Of a stretch of DNA of 64,000 nt, positions 55,768 to 64,000 are shown piece after piece. Under the pieces are notes generated by a model. The model saw only the letters and a list, made by a program, of their open reading frames with translations. It was not told the DNA's origin and ran no database searches. Numbering within the stretch: the stretch's first letter is position 1; every line of letters starts with the position of its first letter. This DNA is from Boothiomyces macroporosus (Eukaryota; Chytridiomycota; Chytridiomycetes; Rhizophydiales; Terramycetaceae): contig JADGKB010000048.1 of assembly GCA_027604185.1 (NCBI GenBank), positions 38,153 to 102,152 on the forward strand, read 5' to 3'. Both the position numbers and the translations under genes were made by a program.

Positions 55768-56271
55768 ATGAAATTCACTCTTGTCTTATCTGCTCTATCC
55801 TTTGTATTTACCGCTCCAGTTGCCAACCCAGATACTAAAGAAATTCTATTAGCACATACCAATGCTGGCGAATTCAAAAATGTACACTCTATCCAAGGAT
55901 TGACCGATAAAAATCTGTTCCTTGCTGCACACACACCAAATGCGCCAAACCCACCAAACTCTTTAGCTGCTCAACAAGCTGCAGGAGGTGCAGGTGCTGC
56001 TGCTGGCGGAGCCGCTGGAGGGGCAGCTGGTGGTCTAGGAGGTGGTCTTGGAAAGATTCTGGGAGGACTACTTGGAAAGCGTGCAGTTCAGTATGAAGAT
56101 CTTTTTGACGGCCCAGTGGAAAATGGCCAGTTAAATGCTGCTGGTTTAGCCGCTGCTAACAGAGCTATGGGCATGCTGCAAAGTATGGCTGCTCAAAACC
56201 CAGATGATGCAGATCTCCAGCAAGGTTTAACTGATTTGCAAGCAATGCTGGATAACCAAAATTCTCAATAA
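55768..56271 (+). CDS. Secreted propeptide protein B, copy 2
   Basis: Second copy of the gene at 20932-21435; the predicted protein is identical. Confidence 0.8.
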   Translation: MKFTLVLSALSFVFTAPVANPDTKEILLAHTNAGEFKNVHSIQGLTDKNLFLAAHTPNAPNPPNSLAAQQAAGGAGAAAGGAAGGAAGGLGGGLGKILGGLLGKRAVQYEDLFDGPVENGQLNAAGLAAANRAMGMLQSMAAQNPDDADLQQGLTDLQAMLDNQNSQ

Positions 56272-56281
56272 ATTGTATAAT

Positions 56282-56659
56282 ATGTTTAAACTCTTGCTAC
56301 TTTGGAGATTCTTCCTGACACGCGATTCTAAGTTTCAGGTTGAACCCATTGTTCCCAGATGTTTATATTGGCGCAAGAAAGAACAGCAATTCATGTATGT
56401 TTGTACTGTGGTTGCTTCGTTCTTGATATTGCTACAACTAACAACAGGAAGGTTGGCAAATGTTCAAATACTGATGAAATGCATACCAAGAAGGCTACCA
56501 CTAGCCCAACCAGCGTTATACCCAACCAAAGTCATTAGATGCGATACTGGACCAGCAGAAGTCGAAATGCAAGAACCAATTCAAGTGCCACTATCAAAAA
56601 AGTTTACGACAAAGAGCTACGAAGTGCTTGCTGCCATTACAGAAAAATCACTTTACTAA
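56282..56659 (+). CDS. Small membrane protein, copy 2
   Basis: Second copy of the frame at 21446-21823, with the same alternative splice question. Confidence 0.45.
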   Translation: MFKLLLLWRFFLTRDSKFQVEPIVPRCLYWRKKEQQFMYVCTVVASFLILLQLTTGRLANVQILMKCIPRRLPLAQPALYPTKVIRCDTGPAEVEMQEPIQVPLSKKFTTKSYEVLAAITEKSLY

Positions 56660-56768
56660 TAAAGAATTATCTCGATTAGTCTGTGTTATACGGGAAATTG
56701 TCTTGTGCCAGCTGCGTTCCCTTGAAATTCCAAATTGGTTTCGTGAAAAGTTTCACTGAAACACTAGA

Positions 56769-57470
56769 ATGATTGCGTTGTTAGTAAGCACCGTCGCTTC
56801 CCAATTAGTCCCTTCAACCTTGTCCCCAACAATTAGTGCAAAGTGCAATACTACATTGGGCTATCAAGGACAAATCCTCAACAGTGCTTGTTTCCCAAAC
56901 TACAATGTAACCAATCCGCCAACGTCAACTGGAGACATTATTTCAGTGTATAAATCAAATATTCCTAGCATATGCTCTCCAAACTGTGTTAAAGCTATCA
57001 ATTACTTTCACTCTGCCGTAATGTATGCTTGTCAAGGCGAGCAAGCGTTTCAAAATTCCAATATCACCCTGCCAGATTTTGCAGTCATCAATTTGATTTC
57101 CACTGCTGCATCTTGCGTCCAAGACAGCAACAGCAATTACTGTGTCATTGATCAATTGAACATGGCCAGCTCATTTGGTGTTGACATGTCTCAATCATTT
57201 GCCGTTGGTGCCTCTGTCGTTCAAAAAGCAATCACCACTGCCACTCTCAAGCAAGGTTTGATTTGCTCCAATTGCGCAAAGAATCAATTGGCCGCAATCT
57301 CCAACTTGGATGGTGTTGTTGGTCCTTTCTATGACGCCGTCGTGCAATTGAACAATACCTTCAACAGCAACTGCACTGCATCCAACTTGCAAAAAGATGC
57401 TGGCAGTTACGGAGACAAGGCGGTTTTGTCAATTGGTGCAGTCTTGCTCACACTTGCCATTGCAGTCTAA
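56769..57470 (+). CDS. Cys-rich probable GPI protein, copy 2
   Basis: Second copy of the gene at 21933-22634, identical. The inverted repeat before its ATG recurs at 56738-56762. Confidence 0.7.
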   Translation: MIALLVSTVASQLVPSTLSPTISAKCNTTLGYQGQILNSACFPNYNVTNPPTSTGDIISVYKSNIPSICSPNCVKAINYFHSAVMYACQGEQAFQNSNITLPDFAVINLISTAASCVQDSNSNYCVIDQLNMASSFGVDMSQSFAVGASVVQKAITTATLKQGLICSNCAKNQLAAISNLDGVVGPFYDAVVQLNNTFNSNCTASNLQKDAGSYGDKAVLSIGAVLLTLAIAV

Positions 57471-57500
57471 ATAGAAATATAAATACTTTATTTTCGAATT

Positions 57501-58031
57501 TCATTTTCTTCCCTTCTTTTTTCTAACTACTAATTCAAATCCGTCTTCATCAATAATCGGCTCTGGCTTTGTGTACACTGGAGTATCCACTTGCATTTCA
57601 ACATCCATATTTTCGTCATTTTCCATATCAGAATCAGAAGCCCCTTCATCAACAACTACCTTTGATACTACTTTCTTTCCACGCTTTAGCGCATCTCTCA
57701 TGGATTGCAAAGATGTCAAATCCGAGTTTATGACAATTTCACCAAAGAGTTTCAGCAGGTGGACAGATACTTGATACGGAGAATTATCTTCACAAAAACA
57801 ATCCAACTGCTCTTCCATGAAACTTTCAAAGTTGTTTGATAGTTCGTCAGCATGAATTTGTCCATTATGTTCTTTGAAAAATTCCAAGGTTCCTTCCAGC
57901 AAGTCCTTTTGTGGAGTCTGTCCAGTGTATGGAGAGTTGTCGATTGCGATTTGAAGTGCTGTCCATTTGGTAAATACTATATCGACTGCTTCTTGGAAGA
58001 GTGTCCACCTTTCACTAACAAGTAATGCCAT
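57501..58031 (-). CDS. TSR2: Pre-rRNA-processing protein TSR2, copy 2
   Basis: Second copy of the gene at 22665-23195; the predicted protein is identical. Confidence 0.88.
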   Translation of the reverse strand: MALLVSERWTLFQEAVDIVFTKWTALQIAIDNSPYTGQTPQKDLLEGTLEFFKEHNGQIHADELSNNFESFMEEQLDCFCEDNSPYQVSVHLLKLFGEIVINSDLTSLQSMRDALKRGKKVVSKVVVDEGASDSDMENDENMDVEMQVDTPVYTKPEPIIDEDGFELVVRKKKGRK

Positions 58032-58319
58032 TGAAAAAAAAAAGAAAAAAAGTGTAGTTTCATCAATGCCTCAATCCTATGGAATATCTCTTTAAAAGAA
58101 TTACTACTAGAACCAACCTTTGATGTACTGAATGACTTTGTGCTTGATGTAAATCAAATTATTGAAGGGGCAATGGATGTTGACTGCCTCACCAATGCAT
58201 TCGCTATTAAAGGCGGATATTTATTTGCTAATTAATTTGAACTGGGATGATAATTCATCCAAACCCAAGTGAATAGTAATTATCGAGTCAGAGTGGCGCA
58301 CAGAAAAAGTTTTCTAAAA

Positions 58320-58754
58320 ATGCCAAAGAACAAGGGAAAAGGAGGTAAAAATCACAAGAGAGGAAAGAACGACAGTGAAGGAGACAAGAGAGAACTGGTA
58401 TTCAAAGAAGATGGACAAGAATACGCTGTTGTTGAAAAGATGTTGGGTAACGGATGGTTAGCAGCTGCTTGTGCAGATGGTGAAAAGAGGATGGCACACA
58501 TTAGAGGAGCATTCAGAAAGAAAGTCTGGATCAACGTCGGAGATGTTATATTATTGGGTCTAAGAGATTATCAAGAAGAGAAAGCTGATGTTATATTGAA
58601 ATATACTCCGGACGAAGCCCGTCTATTAAAGAGTTACGGTGAATTGGCAGATAGCGTAAAGATTAATGAAAATGACGAAGGGGAAGGAGAAGAAGAAGGT
58701 AGCGTATTATTAACCATAGATGTTGATGTTGAATTTGATATCGATGACATTTAA
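58320..58754 (+). CDS. Translation initiation factor eIF1A, copy 2
   Basis: Second copy of the gene at 23484-23918; the predicted protein is identical. Confidence 0.95.
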   Translation: MPKNKGKGGKNHKRGKNDSEGDKRELVFKEDGQEYAVVEKMLGNGWLAAACADGEKRMAHIRGAFRKKVWINVGDVILLGLRDYQEEKADVILKYTPDEARLLKSYGELADSVKINENDEGEGEEEGSVLLTIDVDVEFDIDDI

Positions 58755-58919
58755 AATGTTTTTAATAAACCAATTCTGTGAGCTTTTCTGTATTTACATC
58801 AGTGGTTTCAACGAGGGCTTTCAGAATAATTATGAACATCAGCAAAGGTGTCTACTCTAGTTCAGAGCAATTTATATGGTGTATCCAATGGCACTCGCAT
58901 TTTTCTTTGCCACTTGAAA

Positions 58920-60080
58920 ATGAATTTTTCAGCAGCACTATCTCAATATTACGGAGAATACTTGATTCTAACATTAATTGTACTCGCAGGATTGCCAATT
59001 ACCGGTTTGTTGGGTGTAATTTTGAACTGGAAGCTGTCGCTGTCTTACAACCAGAAATCTGTCAGTAAAAAAGTACGAGGAAAGCACTGCTTGGTAACTG
59101 GTGCTTCCCAAGGGCTTGGAAAAGCCACTGCGATTGAATTGGTTAAAGCTGGGGCTCACGTAACCATTATTGCGAGAGGAAAGAAAGATCCAAAAACTGG
59201 CATATCCTCATTGGACTCTGTAGTAAAGGAATTGGAATTGTCCAAAGTAAACCCAGATCAAATTATTCAGTTCTTTGCAGTAGACTTGACTGTATACGAT
59301 AAAGTAGTAGAAATGTTTGAAAAGCTGTTTGAACAAGGACACAACCCAGAATTCTTGTTTTGCAATGCTGGATCAGCGACACCTGGATTATTCATTGACC
59401 AGTTACCGGTTCAAAACAAGGAAAAGTATGAAGAGGGCGAGCACGAATGGATGATGAAATCAAACTATTTCACTCATGTCAATGTAATCCGTGCATTGTT
59501 GCAAGTAGCTAGAAAGGGAGAATCAACTGAAGAAGATTCTATTTGCGGGATATCTTCAAAGATAGCAATTAAATTGCCAAAATCTATCATTTTGGTTGGT
59601 AGCGTTCTTTCCACTCTGTCTTTTGTTGGATTTTCTGCCTATTCGGCAAGGTATTCCCAATTAATGATAGTAAATATGCAATCAGAGGATTTGCAGATGC
59701 AATGAGAAGCGAAATGAAACCATTAGGAGTACACGTTGGCATTTACTACCCAGGTAATATGGCAACTCCAGGTTTTGAAATAGAAAATGAAACCAAGCCA
59801 AAGATCACTGCCAAGATTGAAGGTTCAAGTGAAACCGTTTCTGCAAAGAGTGCAGCAGAGTCATTACTAGCTGGGTTTGACCGCAACTTGTTTTATTACT
59901 CTAACGACTTGTTGGGTGAATTGGCACGCGTATCTGTTAACGGTGGTAATCCAAGACCCTATCCTGTTGTCGAAGTAATATTATTTAACATAGATTTTGG
60001 CTACTCCTCTATTAGCTACCATTTTCACTGTTTGGGCTGCAATCACTGACATGGAAATCAAGTCATTCTACAAGAAATAA
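58920..60080 (+). CDS. 3-ketodihydrosphingosine reductase, copy 2
   Basis: Second copy of the gene at 24084-25244, with exons 58920-59650, 59671-59974 and 59994-60080. Confidence 0.92.
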
Positions 60081-60137
60081 ACGCTTGCAAATAACACTTG
60101 CAAATAATAGTTGAATTTCTTTATTACAGTACTGCTG

Positions 60138-60760
60138 TTACACGTAAGAGTAGCTAGCTTTGTTTTGCAGTACCAACTTGTTGTCTATAAAATAAAACGA
60201 ATCCGAAACAACATTTCCATCTCTAATCATTTCATTTTCTACATTAAATACAAAAACTTGTATCTACATCCAATTCCGGCATATCATAGACACTTTCCCA
60301 TGTATTAACTGTATTCGGAATACAAAATCCAAAAGTAAAGTCGTACGATCTAAGCAGTTTATCTTTGAAATAGTGACGTTCAATCATTCTCAAGCTCTTG
60401 ATTTCTTTTGGTCCGACTGCAAACACCAGTCTTGTTAATCAATATTACTTTGTTTGGATTTCTTTGGCGTCAAGGAAATCTTGAGGGAATTGATAAGATA
60501 TTACTCGTGCTTCAGTTTCATTTGTATCATTGTCTTCCCATTGGATAGCGTCTGGTCGTTTGACATGAAACAATGTCTGGTTTTTCGTCTTGTTTTTGAT
60601 TTGGAATTCAATAAACTAGGATTAAATAAGAATACCAAGAATGATTTGTAGCCTATATCAGAGCAGATGAACTGGGTTAGTAAGTAGTACGTCTGCGGTT
60701 GGTTTATTGAATCTAGATTAATAGATTGTACGATAAGACTGTTTCTGGCGTAATGTTCAT
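60138..60760 (-). CDS. UNC119 chaperone, copy 2
   Basis: Second copy of the gene at 25302-25924, with exons 60760-60732, 60712-60691, 60671-60636, 60615-60449, 60430-60258 and 60238-60138. Confidence 0.93.
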
Positions 60761-60901
60761 TCAAACGCGTATAATTTTCAAAATTTTTAAATAGACAATA
60801 GTTTAGAGTTATTTTAAACGTGTGGAAAAACAAAAAACAAATCCATTATTTACCAAATATCATGGATGGCACTATAAATACTACTAGATAAGAAGCTCTT
60901 T

Positions 60902-61252
60902 ATGAAAGAACCGCCTTATAAATACAGTTTTAAACCAAAGAGAAATCTGCTACCAGAAATACAATCAATCTATTTGCCAAAAAAGCAAAAAAAGGAAGTC
61001 AAAGAACTAAATCATCAGCCAATAAGAGTAAAGTCGGTAGAGCCTCAGACTAGAATTAAAATTAAAGAATTAAGGAATCTTGAAGGTGCGTATCCCACAA
61101 AAAAATTTGTTGAAAATCCTGTTGTTGTTAAAAAGTGGCCATTGAATAGAGATGAAGAGTTGTTTATTCGGGCAAGAGCCAATAGACAGCACGGGATGCA
61201 GAGCGAGCATCTCGCACAAGCAGCGCTGGATATAGTTCACTCAAGAACATAA
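60902..61252 (+). CDS. Orphan 116-aa basic protein, copy 2
   Basis: Second copy of the gene at 26066-26416; the predicted protein is identical. Confidence 0.6.
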   Translation: MKEPPYKYSFKPKRNLLPEIQSIYLPKKQKKEVKELNHQPIRVKSVEPQTRIKIKELRNLEGAYPTKKFVENPVVVKKWPLNRDEELFIRARANRQHGMQSEHLAQAALDIVHSRT

Positions 61253-61495
61253 AAAAATTCGTTGTTTTCTATTTATTCGTGTGTTTCTGTTAGTATTTGG
61301 AAAGAGTTTGTTTGCTTGTACCATATTTCTCTGCAAAAAAGTTTTTAACCTTACACCAACTGGAGTAATCCGAAGGATATACATACTCTGCGCTACTGTA
61401 CAACCTTGGAATGCTGTGGACCTCTAAAAATGTGACTCAAGGACAGCAATAATTAAAATTTTGCTTAAAATTTTTTTGCCAAATTTTGAAACGAA

Positions 61496-62434
61496 ATGGC
61501 GCAGTTATTAGAAGTCAAGACAGCACTGACAGCACTACAGGAAGAAATTAATGAAGCAAAGGAAGATATGAAAAAAGCGAAAATACAGTTGGAGAAAGCT
61601 ATTGAAGAAGGAAAACCCGAATCTATTCTTGCAAGTCTCAAAAGTCTTTATGAAGGAGCTGTATCAAACCTCACCCGTTTGGGTCAAGAGAAAACAGAAT
61701 TACTTAAAGAAAAACAAATGATTTTTTCAACCATAAACAACGCAACAGAGTTGACAACACCAAGGAAAAGAACTCGTTCCGCATCCAGCGGCGTTAGCGT
61801 AAAATCCAACAAATCCGAACTTACTCAGGATGCATTCAAAAAGAGAGTTCGTTCGAGAGACGATAATTGTTGTGTTTTTACTAGAAAGGGTGTAATGGAA
61901 TCCGATGCTTGCCATATTGTCGGAAAGGAATTTTTCCAGAAAAATGATTTCCAACAAACAATTATTAGTGATAAAATATTTGATATGGCTTTTCCAGAAA
62001 GTTGTGCAATAATGGAGCATCGTATAATGGACGTCCGCAACGGTATTTTGATGTGGAAACCTCTGCATGAAGCGTTTGATAGTTATTACTTCACAATTGT
62101 CAAAGGAGATGACTGCACGTATTCTGTTATAACCCTACCCACTTATTTAATTGATTCTGATAATAAGGAATTACAATTAGAAGTTGAAAAATTATCAAAC
62201 AGAAAGTTTTCATACAGTGATGAGAAGAAAGAGCAAGCACCAGGAGAAAAGTTTTTAAAGTTTCACAACTATATTTTTGAAAAGAACAAGTTGCGTCTTC
62301 AAGCAAAGGCTGAGGACATGGAATTGGAAGATGAAGATTCTGTTCAGACAATTGCCATGGAGATTGCAGAAAGTAAGGAGAAGATTGCCTTTTTTGAGAC
62401 TTTGTCCTCTCAAACAGTAAATAAAATTATTTAA
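61496..62434 (+). CDS. Coiled-coil HNH_2-type protein, copy 2
   Basis: Second copy of the gene at 26660-27598; the predicted protein is identical. Confidence 0.75.
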   Translation: MAQLLEVKTALTALQEEINEAKEDMKKAKIQLEKAIEEGKPESILASLKSLYEGAVSNLTRLGQEKTELLKEKQMIFSTINNATELTTPRKRTRSASSGVSVKSNKSELTQDAFKKRVRSRDDNCCVFTRKGVMESDACHIVGKEFFQKNDFQQTIISDKIFDMAFPESCAIMEHRIMDVRNGILMWKPLHEAFDSYYFTIVKGDDCTYSVITLPTYLIDSDNKELQLEVEKLSNRKFSYSDEKKEQAPGEKFLKFHNYIFEKNKLRLQAKAEDMELEDEDSVQTIAMEIAESKEKIAFFETLSSQTVNKII

Positions 62435-63048
62435 TGCCTATAAATGTCAAGTACGTTTTATGTAATGAAATATTTAACCGACAAGAATACTAGAGAATAT
62501 GAGAAAATTATGTAATATTCGTGCTGTTACAAAGGATTCTTCTGGTCAATTTAATAACTCATCAATTGTATCAGACTCTTATATCTATGGTTCAAGATAT
62601 CCGAGAAATAAGCTAATTACATCTACCCCAGAAACCATCTACCAACAACCAGTAACTACTTAGGCTTTATCATACGATGCAGTATTCAATGTTTGATTAG
62701 AGAGTGTAATCTTGCAAGTACCAGATTTTCAAGGGGTTTGAATTGAGGGGTAAAAAGAGAAAGTTGCTACAACCCCATTGTTTTTCGAAGGTAAATGGCT
62801 AGTGCAAAAGCAAAGGAACAAGTTTTTGAAAAGTTTGTAAATGTAATTGTGTTTGGAAGGCGTTGTGGGGTGCATTTCCTAACTATCTCTGAAGTAGTAC
62901 ACGCTGCATATTGCTGCCTATTCCTTGGAATAAATATTTAAATAGAAAGGTAAATTAGTTTACTTTGATCACAAATAACACTAGAGATTTGTAAACCCAA
63001 ATTGTCCCTGCTGTATCAAGTGGCTGATTGTGGCTAAAAATTTCTTTC
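62435..63048. other. 614-bp stretch with only short frames, copy 2
   Basis: Counterpart of 27599-28212. The possible microprotein recurs at 62795-62941. Confidence 0.4.
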
Positions 63049-63774
63049 ATGGCAAAAGAATTACTAAAGCAAGAACTGCTCTTGTTGAAAGAAAAGACTG
63101 AATTCAAGCTCTCAAAACAAAATGATCAATTCCACTTGTTGCTAAAGATTTTCAAAGACACTCAATTCGACCTACAAGAATTAAATCTCTTGTTAATGAT
63201 AAATGTAGATCCAATAGAAATACAATTGGATTTACCATTGGATAAAAACAATATACCGATGGAGCTGAAAACCAAAATCCTGGATAAAATCGAACCGTTT
63301 TACTTTAATTTATTGGGGAAATTCAGTGGATGGAAACTAGTACAGTTTTACGATTATCTATTCAACAATTTCACTGAATTGCTCTCTCTTGAACCATCTT
63401 GTCTGGAAATGTACTTGGGAACATCGTCGACTGGTGAATCACAACGAAGATACACTATAATCAACACTACACTAGAAATCATTCAAGGAAGCGAATCGGA
63501 ACCAGAGAGCGATGAAGAGTACTGGCAGCGACAAAAAGAGTTGGAATTAGAAAGACAGGAAAGGGAGCTAAAGATGCTTGGAGAACAGAGAAAGAATGAG
63601 GCAATGAATGATCCTGGATTGTACACCAAAGAGCGAATCTTGAGTAGAAAAGAAAGAGAAGAATTAAAAAAGGCAAAGAACAAGCAAGGAGTGAGGATGA
63701 GAAAGACTGGTAAATTGTTTTTGATTCTAGGTCCAAAGAGAAAGAAGTACGTTCCTCCATCTGAAGAGAAATAA
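63049..63774 (+). CDS. Orphan 241-aa protein, copy 2
   Basis: Second copy of the gene at 28213-28938, including the stopless 21-nt intron-like stretch, here at 63710-63730. Confidence 0.65.
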   Translation: MAKELLKQELLLLKEKTEFKLSKQNDQFHLLLKIFKDTQFDLQELNLLLMINVDPIEIQLDLPLDKNNIPMELKTKILDKIEPFYFNLLGKFSGWKLVQFYDYLFNNFTELLSLEPSCLEMYLGTSSTGESQRRYTIINTTLEIIQGSESEPESDEEYWQRQKELELERQERELKMLGEQRKNEAMNDPGLYTKERILSRKEREELKKAKNKQGVRMRKTGKLFLILGPKRKKYVPPSEEK

Positions 63775-63894
63775 TAATTTTAATTCACTTTTTTTAATGG
63801 TTGAGTAAATACCAGAGTTAAAAGTTACTGTGTAAAGAGTAAGCGAGTTGAAGTAGTAGTAATTATTGCTTTTAATCAGAGTCTATGGGGGGTT

Positions 63895-64000
63895 TCAAAG
63901 CTGAACAAATTTAAAAATGCACAACAAAAAAATTGCTGACATGTCTAATTTCTCTCCTTTAAATCCCACCCATAATTGGGCAGTAAAGGAAGGGCAGACC
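63895..64000 (-). CDS. Acidic coiled-coil protein, copy 2, 3' end only
   Basis: Holds the last 106 bases of the second copy of the gene at 29059-31747, including its stop codon. The rest lies beyond the window end. Confidence 0.75.
   Translation of the reverse strand, partial: VCPSFTAQLWVGFKGEKLDMSAIFLLCIFKFVQL

Larger units (their letters stand above)
34837..64000. repeat. Unit 2 of the 34,836-bp direct repeat, truncated by window end
   Basis: This is the second copy, equal to unit positions 1-29164. Add 34,836 to any unit 1 coordinate to find its counterpart. NUF2, the complete phytochelatin synthase and most of the acidic coiled-coil gene occur only once here because the window stops before their second copies. 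Confidence 0.97.

Noticed and set aside
1..64000. Bacterial operon, phage or CRISPR interpretation
   Set aside because: Spliceosomal introns, eukaryote-only complexes and no regularly spaced repeats exclude it.

Overview
This window is nuclear DNA from a eukaryote with a very compact genome. The genes are split by spliceosomal introns that are almost all only 18-23 nt long. I placed 50 such introns by hand, each restoring a reading frame, plus one 33-nt outlier. The genetic code is standard and stops are mostly TAA. Genes for the eukaryotic core (ECM29, CSN6, Nup58, NUF2, eIF1A, TSR2, KDSR) sit beside two cilium-related genes (TMEM17/216 family, UNC119). The organism, or a recent ancestor, was therefore probably ciliated. 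Secreted proteins with a Lys-Arg processing site and a phytochelatin synthase would suit a zoosporic fungus or relative, or another small parasitic or free-living protist. I cannot name the taxon from sequence alone.

Layout: bases 1-34836 and 34837-64000 are two head-to-tail copies of one 34,836-bp unit; the second copy is cut by the window end at unit position 29164. The join falls inside a phytochelatin synthase exon and is seamless, so the window reads either as a true tandem array or as a circular molecule (or assembly loop) traversed about 1.84 times. I found eight single-base differences between the copies, all between unit positions 16262 and 18319, and no indels.

Gene order in one unit (+ unless stated): phytochelatin synthase tail, R3H protein, CSN6, orphan 389-aa protein, 2-Cys peroxiredoxin, MFS transporter, calponin-homology protein, 1029-aa LLV-repeat membrane protein, ECM29 (-), TMEM17-like, ArsC-type arsenate reductase (-), Nup58, two paralogous kexin-type secreted proteins, small membrane protein, Cys-rich surface protein, TSR2 (-), eIF1A, 3-ketosphinganine reductase, UNC119 (-), small orphan, coiled-coil HNH protein, possible microprotein, orphan basic-tail protein, acidic coiled-coil protein (-), NUF2 (-), unresolved segment, complete phytochelatin synthase. 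Gaps are often tiny: 8 bp between two convergent genes, and 24 bp between two divergent start codons.

The most interesting signals are the minimal introns, including that every 3n-length intron carries an in-frame stop; stop codons fused to AATAAA poly(A) signals; TATA boxes only about 29-37 bp before ATG; a previously unrecognised (to me) LLV-box repeat protein; a stop-lost secreted paralogue; and a possible arsenic/metal-stress set (phytochelatin synthase, ArsC, peroxiredoxin) on the duplicated unit.
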